The notes beneath the pieces are model-generated. The model saw only the letters and a program-made list of their open reading frames with translations, was not told where the DNA came from and searched no databases. Both the position numbers and the translations under genes were made by a program. A stretch of DNA of 64,000 bases from Saxidomus purpurata (Eukaryota > Mollusca > Bivalvia > Venerida > Veneridae): contig JAFMSR010000001.1 of the NCBI GenBank assembly GCA_022818135.1, positions 37,292,672 through 37,356,671 of the forward strand, written 5' to 3'. This document shows positions 34,765-47,543 of the stretch, piece after piece (the first letter of the stretch is position 1; every line of letters starts with the position of its first letter).

Positions 34765-37378
34765 TTTCATTAATTATATAATCTTTTTGTCCCTTTTATC
34801 TTCAAATACATTGCAGGATACATAAGCTAGTTTTGACATTTACAACAGTTTATCACGAGATAACACAATTGTAGAATAAACGAAGTGACATTTCTGCTAT
34901 TTTCCTATCCTAATTATCTTGAAATTCAAGTATGAATAAAGAAGACAATGCTATATGAAGAGCGAAAAAGGAACTTCGTTCTCCGGGATATCTTGACTGT
35001 ACATCTATTTAATGACTGTAAGGACAGTGGATACACGTTTGCCTGTATGCGAAAACTGCTGTCCTTCAATGCAAAATGAGAAAAAAAGATCCAAAAACAC
35101 TATCAAACACGGTTCAAGCCAACAATCAAACCGAGACACAAAACTATGAATCAACCTGGCAGCGGGCTAGACACACACTTAAACTATTATATCACCTATG
35201 AAGACACGTGCTTTCGACAAGTGCAGGAAGTAAATAACACAAAAGATACAATACCATGAATACACCACAATGCACATCCAACAGACACATAAGAGATAAA
35301 TTATTCAAATATGAGTCATTCTGTTAGTCATATAAACAAAAAGAAAATTAGTTGTAAAATCGTCAATAATCTACGTTTTGACGCGCGAGTCGACACAACG
35401 TCATACGTGACGGTCAAATTGTGCCTTAATACACATTTATAAATGTCCGCGTAAAATATAGAACGTTGCAGATGAATATATCGAAATAGTATCCGTTTTA
35501 GCGTTGTTCACCGTCTAATAAACAACTCTTTTTTTTCGTTCAGCCGCTTAGTTATATTCGATCCCCGAGGTATATTGCTGCGCATCAATTTCAAATCGTG
35601 TTGTTTTATGCATAAAGATATTTAGATGTAAGTTGAACCAGAGGTCTTTGGAAATGTGTCACATGCCTATTTAGTTTTAGTAAATCGCCAAACACCAGAC
35701 TCAGTATATTGTCTAAATTTATGTGTACTCTGACAGAATTGACAGTAAAAATAAGATATTTACAAAATATACAATCTCAACTTCGTGAATATTTTGTGTC
35801 CTATATGTGCACAATATCAATGCTATTTATTCCAGCTTTATTGCACGGATTCTACGATTTTTCGATAGTATGGAATCTGAAGCTGGTCCAGAAAAATCTA
35901 TACATGTAGCTTGTCATTTCAGCTCTATTTGTTTATATTGAATCTACCTGGACGTTTTCTGCTATAGTGACCTTGCTTTTTTTCATCAATTACAAATGTC
36001 TGTAACGGCATTTTCGTTTGATTAAATTCTTTCCCTGTGATTAAATGGAACCGTAATTCATACATAAAGACAATTGTTCTTTTCCTTTAACAAAATTGAT
36101 TGCCTGTTTATTTGAAAGAGTTTGTCCTTCATTCCTCTAAAGAGATGAATGATCTACCCGTGGGTGATTGTTTAAAGATAGACCAATACATTTTACCTGC
36201 TATGAAAAGTCTTTTTAACCGTTACAGGCGATATATTGCCTATTGATCAATGTATGAAAGCAATTTATTAATGATTAATTTAACACAGTCAGGTACTCAC
36301 AATTAATTATAGTTCATATTTATAGGGATAATGCTTCATTACTCAAAGTTATTGTCTACGGATATATGCACGTAAAGCGAACGAACACGTTGATAAAAAT
36401 GTAGCTAATATGTGAGGAAAAAGAAACAATAAACCTTATTAAATTAAATTCATCATAAATATTATAATTGTGTTTACTGAATCTTTACGACATTGACGCA
36501 AAAGTACTAATAAGTTATGGTACATGTATCCTTAACGTACCTTTTCACAGAATTTTATATAGATGCAACAGGACGTACGGACGAACACTGTAACAAATTG
36601 TAGCATATTTAACCAATTTTCACAGGACCCGCCTCATTTGCTTTTCTTACTAGTTAGTATAGCTCATATCTGCTTGACTTAGAGGTAGATTTTTATCTGT
36701 GCATCGCATATTCCCTTGATATTCCCTTGATTCTCTGAGTCTTTTAGAATCGTTTACGGACGATTTAGAGTAAAAATAAAACAATGATTAACATGATAGT
36801 TATAAAATAATCCTGACGCATTTTATTCTGGAATTCTTAACATAGCTTGCCCCATGCTTATTAAAGTTTCTTGAGCACAATCTCATGCTCAGCATTTTTT
36901 TCAACGAGTTGGTAAATCTCAGAAATGTACTTAGAATGGCTTTTGTTTTTTGAGAATGTGTTTATGTTATTGGGACAATTTATCTTGCATGCAGTTTCCG
37001 AGCTGATATTTACTTGGCTGCCAACTGTAGCTGATATTTATCAAGTGTTATTACGCCTTTCTTATTGCTCATTATAATACACTTTATTCAGCAGAGGGAA
37101 AAATAATCACGGAATGTCTGGTGATAATGAATCTTTAACGTAAATACGATTTGTATGAGAACACTTTTACAAGTATGATCGTCATGTTTATTTTCCTGTT
37201 CATGTGACTGTATATCTTGTGAGGATAGACTAGTCGATCCAGGAATGTAAAATGATAAAAGAAATCTAAAAAATTTGATATTTTCAAGCACAGGTCTTAC
37301 CAACAACCAGTACCCCAGACCGCCTTAACCTTTCCCGCCATTCTATTAGGAATACCGGGTACATGTACGACTTTCACA
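34765..37378. other. Non-coding stretch, one spaced inverted repeat
   Basis: AT-rich. AAGGACAG (35020-35027) and CTGTCCTT (35059-35066) are perfect inverted repeats 31 bases apart. A small tandem ATATTCCCTTG lies near 36709-36732. The frames at 35709-35909 and 37088-37306 have no supporting evidence. Confidence 0.45.
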
Positions 37379-37413
37379 TGTACCAGCCACAAGTAAATGC
37401 CTGGCTGATTGTA
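37379..37413. repeat. Inverted repeat
   Basis: GTACCAGCCA is followed 12 bases later by TGGCTG and then GTAC, forming a stem broken by a 3-base ATT bulge. Just upstream on the minus strand lies a weak box-A-like word (GGCGGGAAAGGTTAAGGCGG), so this could be part of a decayed SINE. Confidence 0.6.
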
Positions 37414-37540
37414 CGGTCCCTAAGGATAAATGATACAGACCGCAGTCAATCTCGAACCAGTCTGTGGAGGACAATGAGATGTTTTCAGGATCTCTGCTAA
37501 TAATGGTTTATTTGGCTGGCTCTAAAATATATCATGTCTT

Positions 37541-37568
37541 AACAACAACAACAACAACAACAACAACC
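37541..37568. repeat. (AAC)9 microsatellite
   Basis: An uninterrupted AAC trinucleotide run of about 28 bp. It produces the poly-Thr run in the 37464-37658 frame, which is not called a gene. Confidence 0.95.
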
Positions 37569-38298
37569 TTTAACCCCATGATCATTTTAAATGTACTCGT
37601 ACATAGAATAATGACAGGGCTGTTCTATTCACAACGTTTGCCTTTCTTCTGTATATAATTATGTGGATTCTTCGCGAAAATGTATTGTCAGAAAGCATAT
37701 TTTATATTTTTAATATATGCAATGCAAATATACCACATTTTATAGTATGTAATTGAAAAGAAAATGTAATGAGCGGTTTTTGTACAAATAACGATCGACG
37801 TGTACATCTTAATATGATCTTTCTTCGTAGTTTAAGTGATACATGTATACGTAATTGAAACATCCAACGTGATAATTGGACTTAAACATTTCAGGACAGA
37901 TAGAAGTGTCCAAATATGTGCATTTTTCTAAAACATTCAATTTTGCTCAAGAAAATTGAGACATTTCCGGAATTTATGTGAATTCGATCAATCATTACAA
38001 AATAAGTTACATATGCTAGTTTTTAATGATCGCAATAAGTCGGTTTAAACAACATCAAAGCTTTATCATCTACGAAGTACGATACAGAGACATTAGGAAG
38101 CTTGGGCATGTTTTGCTCATTATTATTGAATTGCAACGTCTTAATAGCTGCATTTCCCAATTATCTCCGCTCTATGATATATAGCAGCATCAAAATCAAA
38201 CTATTTGCATCAATGCAGCAGTGATAATTTGAGATCTAAAAGACAAAAACTAAATAAATGATGAAGTAAGCTCTGTTTCTTGACAGCAAGGATCTTAG

Positions 38299-38357
38299 GT
38301 AATAGTAATAAAAAACGTCCTGTAACATTACAGTAATTATGTTGTCATTACTATTAC
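38299..38357. repeat. Nested palindrome with cruciform potential
   Basis: GTAATAGTAAT (38299-38309) and its exact reverse complement ATTACTATTAC (38347-38357) enclose a second hairpin, CTGTAA-CA-TTACAG (38320-38333). Confidence 0.8.
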
Positions 38358-38519
38358 AGATACCGTAGGAGACATATATTTAGTGTCAGTTAACATTCCA
38401 GTAAACTATTATAGATCATTGTAGGTTGAGGCTCTTAGAATATTATGCCGCAAAGTATGTGGAATTCTGGTCAATATAGAGTGCTTCCACAGATGTCTTA
38501 TATTTCCATTTGGTTTGTG

Positions 38520-38785
38520 ATATTAGTAGGAAATGCCTTTGGTGCTAGTGATGGCGCTTTAGTACACGCATGATACAACCAGGGATCAGTGCTAATGTAA
38601 GAGGGGGATATTAAAGACAATTTATTGTCGTCCAGTTCTAGTCAGTAACACGCACTGGGGCCATTTATAACATCTCATTTTCAATATGAACTAATTACTG
38701 AGACACGTTAAGTGAGACCGTAATTGAATTACTGTTGGAAACAAAATACTAGGTGATAATTGAAGCTGCAATCCAAAAAATGTTC
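38520..38785 (+). repeat. Diverged direct duplication, left copy
   Basis: It aligns with 41520-41820. Shared landmarks are ATATTAAAGACAAT (ATATAAAAGACAAT in the partner), CACGCACT, ACATCTCATTTTC, GAACTAATTA, TTGAATTA and GATGATAATT-like text. The offset is about 3 kb. The sequence is old and non-coding. Confidence 0.65.
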
Positions 38786-38808
38786 GAATTGTGTAGCATC
38801 ACATATTG

Positions 38809-38873
38809 TGTGAGCAGTGGTAGCGTGTTCGTCTCAGGTAAGGATCGTAGGGTTCAGGGTTCACAATTTTTGG
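38809..38873 (+). repeat. tRNA-derived element
   Basis: GTGTGAGCAGTGGTAGCGTG has the tRNA box A pattern, and GGGTTCAGGGTTCAC about 40 bases later resembles box B. The stems do not close. It is probably a SINE head inserted just after the left duplication copy, since the right copy lacks it. Confidence 0.55.
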
Positions 38874-41519
38874 GAAATATATAGATACATTGTACTTAAT
38901 GGAATTACAGAAGATAATCTATTTCCTGACTTCTTCAGCTTACAATAGAGGTACATAGAACATATACACTATCGCAACTCAAAGTTAAAAGGAGCCTTAA
39001 ATGCAATTTTTTTACTGTATTAAAAAATCTAATATGTTCTCATATTCAGTGCACGAGCGGATTTCACAATCTAGTCGCTTTTCATAATGACGAAAAGCCA
39101 AATATTTATTTTCGAATATTTACAGTTTTGAATGCGTTTACTGTTCTCAACTGTTTAGTATTTGTAAACCTATATATCATATGTATTGAAGCTTTATAAT
39201 TTAGATGAGGTTTATTTGTTTATATAAATAACATGCAAAACAATAGCATTACTGCAATCTGTGAAGATGCAGTAGAATAGAGTCGGTAAAACATCTGGTT
39301 CTAGCGTAGTTGGGTACAAATATTATGATAGAAATATTAGATATAAAACAGATTTGGAGAGAACAATAAAACCTATAAAACCGAGGCCTTATGTTTTACG
39401 TCTGTGTGAAAGTCAACAGAGAATCCTGACCTCGCAGGGCTTGTACTGTTTCAAGTGTAGGATAATGTTCATTTTGATGCAAAATGAATTGGTCAAGCGC
39501 GGTGCATGCACCTATACATTAATGATCATCCGCCATCTTTCTAATATATTTACTTGTTCATTTTATAAGTATCTTGGTCTCGTTCGGCAACAGACTGCTT
39601 TCCATTCTACAATAATTTGTGCAGCAGGCAAAATTTATCTGGAACCATTCGAAGTGACATTTTTATAGCTTTTTTATTAGCTGTTAGCGGTTTTTATTTT
39701 CTGTGTTTTTACTTCTGCTGAAGGAATTAATTTTCAGTTATTTATGTATGAAGGAAAAAATCTCGCCCCCACTTCCAGACTCTCCCGCATTTTGTTCTTG
39801 CGGCGTTTGAATACAAGTGTCTTTGTTACTTACTGTGTTAGCAGGTTGAGTAAACTTCTTGTAAATAGCATATATTAAATTATAACTTACGCAGCTACAG
39901 CGGCACAAACACTTTGCAAGTTGGATTACATATTTTGTTGTTATAAGTTTGGACATGACAAAATCGGACACACGCTTGATATTTTTGTGCAAGCGGTTCG
40001 ATTGCCTTAATGGTGTACATAACATTGCTGCACATGTAAGAATAATTACCCACTCTGCTGCTAAGAACGATGTGCACGTTTCCGTTTACAACGGAGTAAC
40101 ACGTGCTGATATTCTGAAGGCGCTCTGAAAGATTGAAGTTCAAATCCTGTGATGTTTTATCAACATCATAGCGTTGGTTTCAGTTAATTTGATTTTAATC
40201 AAATATATGATATTATCTTCAAAGATCACTGAACAGGATGCTTACCACACGTGATGTAGATATTTAGACACGTCCGCACATGCATGATATAACGCGCAAA
40301 AATCCATACCTTCAGACTGTTACCATGTGGAATTTAGTGGGTCTTAACTAGATGCTCTCATTGCAAAACAAGAAAAGACACAAGAAGGTATTGAAAACGA
40401 GTTGTTTAAGAATAAATTAATAAAACCATCATTTTGTTTCTTTGACAATTTATCCTTCATTTAGTGCAAAGTATTATTGTTTAAACATGAACGTGCATTA
40501 ATGGAGTAAGGCAGCGATAATTTTAGTACATACTTTTCTTCAAATCCTTTGGCGATAGCATTTGGAAAAAAATGTTTAACTACCACATATGAGTTGCGAG
40601 ACATATATTAATAATTTGTCCTTAATATTTGACAGCACACAGTCAAACTTACCCTTTGATTCAGTGTCCATTTTTTCTTGAGGAACCACTATTAATATTG
40701 CATTTCAAGCACACTTTTACTGGAGCAAATAAACTTGTATATCGCAACAGTCTGCTAACATAACAACGTTTGTGTTGCTAGCTACAGGTTTGACTGTGTT
40801 AAAAATATATGAAGATAGGTCAAACCCTAAAGATCATTTCGAAGTTTATCGTTATATACGCCATTATCTTTGAAACATTTTCAGTTGTGTTAGATGCCAG
40901 AAACAAAATTTGAAGTTTCTTGAATGATAAATTCTTACACGTGGCTGCAGCACGTATGGTAGTTTGTATGTGTTTTTGATCCAGGAAGTTCATACGGTGC
41001 TGGTCTCTTTCAGTACATTTGTAAAACAAAGCAATGGAGATACAATCTCAATCCTCTTGCCCGGCACTCAAGTCACGTCATCCTTCATCTCGTTAGTTCT
41101 TTGTTCTTAATGTGCCAAGTCGTTTATGAAGTGCACTGTATGATCTTCATAAAAGCTTCCATTACTGATTGTGACATCTATATACATAATTGAGACAATA
41201 GCTGCATGCTCAGGCTGTGATTAGTTGCACAATCTATGCAAAAAGACAAAAAAAGCTTTAAACTTCCAATGTAATAAAGCGTGCTTACATTATGTTGACG
41301 GTTATAAGATGTTTGGTAATGGAGATGGAAAGTTTCTCCCGGAATATAACAGTAGTTATGTCGGCGATCCTATCTAAGATGACAGAGTAGACTGGTATTT
41401 AAAGTCGGTTATCACTGTACCATGCTTTTATAGATTATTCCTGAATGTGAAAGGTCTGAGGCAATAATACAGCTAACTGCGCAAAATTCTAACAAATATG
41501 TCGGCCATGTGTAATGCTG
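38874..41519. other. Non-coding stretch, nothing recognised
   Basis: AT-rich. Frames of 104 residues (39354-39668) and 95 residues (39738-40025, minus) show no domain, repeats or splice support. No repeat was noticed. Confidence 0.4.
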
Positions 41520-41820
41520 ATATACTGCGAGATATGCCGACGGAAGCAGTGTTCATGCTTTTAGGCGTGTCTATACTTTTCCCGGGTATTTATTGTGACA
41601 CGAGATACATATCGCAGTAAGATGAACCGCCGAAGAGAGATATAAAAGACAATATATCGGCCCTAAAAGGCAAGTTCTTACTGGTCAATAGCACGCACTC
41701 TAGCTATCTATTACATCTCATTTTCGATAGGAACTAATTAATGTGGCATTTCATGTAGAGCTAAATTGAATTAATGGTTGAAATGAAATGCCAGATGATA
41801 ATTACAGCAGCGTGTCAAGG
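41520..41820 (+). repeat. Diverged direct duplication, right copy
   Basis: Same-orientation partner of 38520-38785. Confidence 0.65.
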
Positions 41821-42619
41821 ATCTTCATGTTCAGCCATGAAAAAAACATGAGAAACATGGTTTATGCCATCAAAGTATCTTGATCAAGGTCGGAGCTGCA
41901 TGAGATGTGTTGGAGACTGTCGGCGTTAGTTTTAAAACTGTCAATCATTGAATAGAAGTTTTAACGAAGCTGAATGACCAGTTAATGATTCACCAAGTGT
42001 GACACAAGGAATTGCTAGTTGTTTGCATTCCCGAAAAGTAACTAACTTTTCCCGCGAGTAACTGGGTCAATGAAATTTCGGCATAACCTTAATCCAACGC
42101 AAATTTTAGCATGTTCATGTAGACACTTTGGTCAAAATCTGAAAACCGTAGCGCTTATAACCCTCATAAGTGTTAAATATTTTTTATGAAACTTAATAGA
42201 AGTGGTGACGCACCATGTACACGATTCGGATACATAGCTGGTTGGTTATTATCACATATGCAAATATCAAGATACAGTCTGTATACTGTGTATGGTCCGT
42301 TACATGTTATGAAAACATGAAAATTGTATGACATTTCACAGCTGATTGCATTAGGCTTGGGCGATGTTCGTCAGCAAAGCAGCCAGGCAAGCGTTATCAA
42401 TTCCTTCTGGGATGCTTGTACTTACATTACATTACAAGCAAACTAGAACACGATCATTTGTATGTCTACATTGCTGTAAAGTGTGAAGTGTTCTTATTAT
42501 TTCTTTCAGACTACTCTAATTTCTAATATTCCCTAAACATGAGTCACCAACACTTATATTAACTAGATGTTTGATTTCGGTTTGACTTCTTTTTAGCAAC
42601 ATCAGCTTACTATGTATAT
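41821..42619. other. Non-coding stretch, nothing recognised
   Basis: AT-rich spacer with no frame, repeat or RNA noticed. Confidence 0.5.
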
Positions 42620-42721
42620 GGTGGTGTTTATCTGTACTTTTTTATGAAACATAGAAAGTTCGACGGGAGCGGAGCGACAGCAGACTTCCAATTTCTCAAA
42701 GAAGTACGGATAAACACTACC
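42620..42721. mobile_element. Small foldback element
   Basis: GGTGGTGTTTATCTGTACTT (42620-42639) and AAGTACGGATAAACACTACC (42702-42721) are inverted repeats matching at 18 of 20 positions, enclosing 62 bases that include a GC-rich CGACGGGAGCGGAGCGACAG. The structure fits a very small non-autonomous foldback element. No target duplication is obvious, so mobility is an inference. Confidence 0.55.
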
Positions 42722-42834
42722 TTACTTAGTAAGAAGCTTTATTTGTCATATAATGAAAACGCCTTAACAGTTATTTAACTATCTTATCAACCGCGCATAT
42801 TCTATCTAACATAGTTAAATACTGTGGAACAGGT

Positions 42835-43285
42835 TATTATGGCAACCATGTTTTCAAAGTTTTACAAAATTTAACAAAATTATTGTGAATACCTTTCTCT
42901 GTCTAATATTGCCTTTTACTTTGTTCTGGTACATGTAGTGTAATTTTCAACAAAAGAACAAATATTACTTTGACGTCGACATATTTCCTATATTCGGCCG
43001 GGTGATAACTCTGACTTACTTTATATAGACCTTCCCTCAGGACGGCTCACTGAACGTAAGATTTATTACAAGTACATGTATCTGTCTGTTATTTCTTTAC
43101 GCTCTTCAGAACGAGTCTGTCCTGTTGATCAGAATCAGTTTCGAACCTTTTCTATTTTAAATTTCTTTGCTCACGGACCACTTCTCATAAAGAAAGATAC
43201 ATAATATAGACTCATGCAATTTACCCATCAATGCTTTAGTAACCATTTATTGAATGTTAACTGGTTCATAGTCATTCTATAAAAT
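42835..43285 (+). repeat. Second diverged direct duplication, left copy
   Basis: It aligns with 44743-45480, offset about 1.9 kb at the start. Shared landmarks are TATTATGGCAACCATG followed by TTTTCAAAGTTT, then ACAAGTA and TATCTGTCTGT, CAGAACG, and TAGTAACCATTTAT near the end. Confidence 0.7.
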
Positions 43286-44742
43286 TAAGAACGAAGAAAA
43301 AAGCAGAAATACGGACATTTCATTGGATGACAGATAGAGCTGCAAACAAACTGATGATATCAAAGAAGAATGAGCGGATTCTTATTAAACTTTCATGCTC
43401 ACTATTGTATATAAAGCGAAACCGTCCATTAGAAAAGAATTAAAGAACGCTCCTCTGTTGAAATAACCATGATGATAAACATGCAGCATGATCAGTTAAA
43501 TGCACTGTTAATGGTTCAAATAAATCATTACTTCATCAATCATGATTAGATTGACATAGTGCGTTTTAGTCAACATAAACAAACTCGATTCAGGATAATA
43601 AGTATGCTGAACAACTGTTTCCAGTAATTTCTTGAAACAAAATGAAAATTATTCTGTTTACATTTATTTGTTGGTGTGTTTGACTTCCACTTACCCACTT
43701 GTATTCTTTCTCTTATTGCTTGGATTTAACTGCTAGTGTTATTTGATGGCATGCAGTTTTATGGCTCTGTTGATTTTTATGCTAATGACACTGCTAACGA
43801 CACTGCTGAGAATTGAAATAAATAAAAGACGAGGTCGGTCGTGTAAATTATTAATGATCTGAACAGAGTAGTTATATGGTGATTAAGTAAAGATGGAATA
43901 AAACATGTTAATATAACAAAACTGCAATAGACTTTTATCAAGGATTCTTGCATGCCCAAACAAACAGTCATAAATGCCTGGTAACATTACATTTTTCAGA
44001 GCAAATAACGTGTAAGGGGTATACTTAATCCTTGTACGCGATTCTTTGTGGCGCACTGGCATGTCAATTTAAACGTTCAGTGTTTTAAGTGTTGCGAATG
44101 TATCTAAGTACACTTGAAGTCAAAGAGCAAGAGCTTTGAATTGTGGTAATGAAGCATAATAACACTTGTTAGGTTAAGTTACTGTTAGTGGCTTCACAAA
44201 TGACTCTATGCACAGTTTGTTCCATGAAATCTCAAAGTATTTAATGCCGTGTCTTATATTGCAACATTACTTTCATACTAATAATGGTTAAATCGAGTAA
44301 TGTTCAGTATAGTTTTTGAGATAGAATAAGTTCGAGTCCTTTGACAAAGTGTTGCATACGGTTGCAGTCTCGAGACTATAGTTATGTTGCACTTTCTAAT
44401 AGTTTTAGTTTACATAATACATTGAACTCATTTTTGAATACTAGAACGCAGCGATTGTTGACCCCTATCTCCTCTTCATGAGAGAAAACAGGCAATGTTG
44501 TTTTGTATAATTATTCTAAGAGGTCAGACACATCGATTTATATGATTTATAAATCGGCAGTGTCATAACAAGATTAGCATGCTAAATGACTTAATGCATA
44601 TATTTAGTCATTTGCATCAAAAATAAATGAAGAAAATTACTTTTATGGCCTTGTGTTGTCAAAAAAAGTTTGTAAAATAAATTATCTAAACGTTCATGAA
44701 AAAAAAAACATAATGAAATATTATTATACATATCATTGTATG
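43286..44742. other. Non-coding stretch, nothing recognised
   Basis: AT-rich spacer between the two duplication copies. A lone GTTCGAGTCC (about 44330) resembles a tRNA box B but has no box A partner. Confidence 0.45.
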
Positions 44743-45480
44743 TATTATGGCAACCATGTTTTCAAAGTTTCTAAAAATTCAAAGTGTCATTATTTGTCTC
44801 GTTTTGCCTGTAACACTGTTCCATTTTTATTGCATGTGTATTTTTCAAAAAGATAACAAAGTAATTTTGTGTAAACACATTACAAGTATCTGTCTGTAAT
44901 TTTATACGTTCTACAGAACGTACCTGCTCTGCTGGTCAAAATTAGTTTCGTAACCTACTCTCCTGTTTTATTCCTTTGCTTAAAGTGACATTATGCGCAT
45001 CTTACTGCACATAGTGTATATTTGGTGATAGTTTTATAAAAGCAATTTTCGGTTGCTGTGCATTTAAATGTGTTAAACTAGTGATAATGCCGCATTAGAA
45101 GTTGGTGCTTTAGAAATAAAAAAAAATGGAATAATAAAATAATAGTTCCTTTCTTCGCAGTGATCTCCCTTGTGTTATTGTTGTTGTTGGTAGAAATTTC
45201 GACAGGTACTGGAAGGGAAGCAACTCCTGCATGCAGTTTTTTCTTTTTGAATTGACTCTCCAAGTCAAAATAAGAAAAGTAATATTTGGAAAGTTATTAT
45301 TTCGTACTGGTACATAAATGTAGCAGGAAGAGTTTGGTGTATCGGGCTAAAAGTTATTATTTCCTCTACCCTTTTTACATACACCTATTTCAGCTGGGTT
45401 TTTAATTGAAAGGTGTTCATTCCTTATGCTGTAGTAACCATTTATAGTAAAGATTTATGCAGTCGTTCTCAGAATGACAT
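44743..45480 (+). repeat. Second diverged direct duplication, right copy
   Basis: Partner of 42835-43285, lengthened by an internal stretch of about 300 bp (roughly 45000-45400) that the left copy lacks. The frames at 44653-44856 and 45078-45263 are not conserved between the copies. Confidence 0.6.
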
Positions 45481-46980
45481 AACGACATTCTGCATTATAT
45501 ACCTGTGCTAAAGCTCACTTCTTTCGCTATTTCTTTTTTTTAGTTTCTTTAAAAATTTAATTAGAAATATTGAAAAAAAAATCGATAAAAACATATGCGT
45601 CATAAGGATGTTCAGTTACGTTTTAAAGTAAGTCCCTCTGTAAAGTGTTTGAATATGAAAGAAAGAACGCAGTCGGTTTCATACAGTCTGTCTGTATATC
45701 GTAGATTTGTAATACGGTATTATATTGCATTGTTTGCAAAACTTGCTTAACCCTACATTATTTTGCTGTAACAATGTTGTGACATTTTGAAATATATTTC
45801 GCAAAGAATCTAGTAATTAAAAGGATGGGATATGTTCAGCCGGACAACTTCTTAGTAATTTCATAAATAAATCAGTATGAGGAAAACGTCAAATGACCAA
45901 ACCATAGTCATTTTATAAAAAAATCATTGAATATATTCGAAATATTTCCTCTGCCAGTGACAATCTTGTCCTGTCTCTTGTTTACTCATTGCCCTTGCCA
46001 TTTTATCAATAATTTGAAGATAATGAATGCTAAATTAACACTGTTTACTCGTCCGTTTTATTAACACCATATCCTTGTGAAAAAGTAAACGCATTAACCT
46101 GTTGCGCACCATATGAACCAGATGGAGTGCAAACTTAATTTCATGATATTATAATGACAAATTTTGTGATATTTCCTTGATAATCACAAGCAATATTTCT
46201 TCGACCTTTTTTGGTTAATCTTCTGTTGCTATTAACCGCACATCACCTGATATTTTCTTGACATTTCCGGGACGATTGTGACTTATACATCACTTATAGA
46301 AACACATTGCAATGGAATGGTTGTGACATTTCAATGACTTGCGTGACATAGTCAGGTAATTTGTATATGTAAGCAACATACACTGTACAAGGAAATGGCT
46401 GTTAGCTCTTTTATATACTGTACACCCAATCAATGCTTTGTCGGTATCCTTTCAAGTTTCCAACTCAAAGGAACGTCAACGCCTTTGTAAGAGCTTTATG
46501 ACCATGTTGATACTCTCAATGCGATATAAGAGAAACACATAAGAGAGTTGATTATCAATTTTCAATAGCCATTAGATTTAAATTATATGTGTTTGCTCTC
46601 GATTGCTATTTATTCTTATGGAAGTGCACCCGAAAATAGTTTATTATGAGCACAATGATTACAGTATTATTTCTCAGTTTGTATAAATGATCTGCTATTC
46701 TCCCTTTTTTGTTGTTCACAGCTATTGGTTTTCTGTCAAGGTTCTATTTATTTTCAGTTTTCCGATTAATTCTTGTAAAACATTTCTGACAATCTAATGC
46801 TGTTTTTGGCATCGAAGTCAGTTTCTCCTCTACAGACAAATCCAAAAATAGAACGGAGCAGAGAAATAAATGAACGGTACATTTATGTTACTTCGAATTC
46901 CTACTAATGTAATAAACATAATGAGGTGTTACATTCTTGATGACTTTTCATGGCTAACAATGACTATTTCATAATACAAC
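45481..46980. other. Non-coding stretch, nothing recognised
   Basis: AT-rich, with no supported open frame, repeat or RNA. Confidence 0.5.
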
Positions 46981-47057
46981 TTCATTGGCCAATGAACAGC
47001 AGGTGACCAAAGAATGTGCGTGGCAGTAAATCTCGCCTTACCCAATGACCGTATAAA
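46981..47057 (+). promoter_or_regulatory. Promoter-like cluster: CCAAT palindrome, CCAAT, TATA box
   Basis: TTCATTGGCCAATGAA (46981-46996) is a perfect 16-bp palindrome containing CCAAT in both orientations. A further CCCAATGACC (47041-47050) is followed at once by GTATAAAGTA, with TATAAA at 47052-47057. The spacing fits an RNA polymerase II core promoter starting near 47080. Such motifs also arise by chance in AT-rich DNA, so the call rests on the combination and on the open frame that follows. Confidence 0.35.
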
Positions 47058-47324
47058 GTAATAAAGCTAAATGTTACCAGTGAAGCTTCTCACTTCTGTC
47101 ACGTATATTTCACGTTGCGTGTTTTAGTAGAATTGTTGAACATTTTGGTAATATCCTGATGTAAATGAAGCGGAGGTTCAGTAGAAGCTTTTTTGCATAA
47201 ATACGGAAATGTTTCTGCCAATTGTGTCACTGTTAATTCATTACATTAACAGAATGGCGAATACATGTATATTTCGTTTTCATCACATGTCATGGCTATC
47301 GCGTCAATCAACTGAACTGGGAAT

Positions 47325-47543
47325 ATGTTCAGATATATCAAATTATCTCCAGGGATATTGAAATGTGTCCGGCTGCCTACTGACATAACAACTGCGTTGA
47401 CAGAAGCAAATATCAGTCTTAACACCCGACAGGAATGTGTTAATATGGCATTAGAAATGAGTTTCAACACGCGGAGAATCTTCACTCGCAATCTTCGTGC
47501 AGAAAATCGGGCTGCCAAAGCAGAATCGGTTGAAACAGGTTAA
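47325..47543 (+). CDS. Candidate small gene or exon, unknown product
   Basis: This 72-codon frame has more balanced composition than its surroundings. It encodes a basic, probably helical C-terminal half; residues 50-62 are RRIFTRNLRAENR. It lies about 270 bases after a TATA box, and an AATAAA at 47730-47735 could serve as a polyadenylation signal. At least two upstream start codons open short frames in the presumed leader. An alternative is an exon starting after TCTCCAG (about 47350). The terminal ACAG-GTTAAAG is a weak donor, and read through it gives the stop. There is no signal peptide or known domain. A 90-residue minus-strand frame (47246-47518) overlaps it, and either or neither may be real. 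Confidence 0.25.
   Translation: MFRYIKLSPGILKCVRLPTDITTALTEANISLNTRQECVNMALEMSFNTRRIFTRNLRAENRAAKAESVETG

Noticed and set aside
37250..37345. Minus-strand tRNA gene near GGTTAAGGCGG
   Set aside because: Only a box-A-like word is present. No box B or cloverleaf follows at the right distance.
47325..47543. Egg-laying-hormone or CRF-type neuropeptide precursor
   Set aside because: The frame contains Ile-Ser-Leu-Asn and a basic helical stretch that loosely recall such peptides, but it lacks a signal peptide, clear flanking dibasic cleavage sites and a tidy amidation signal, and it has internal cysteines.
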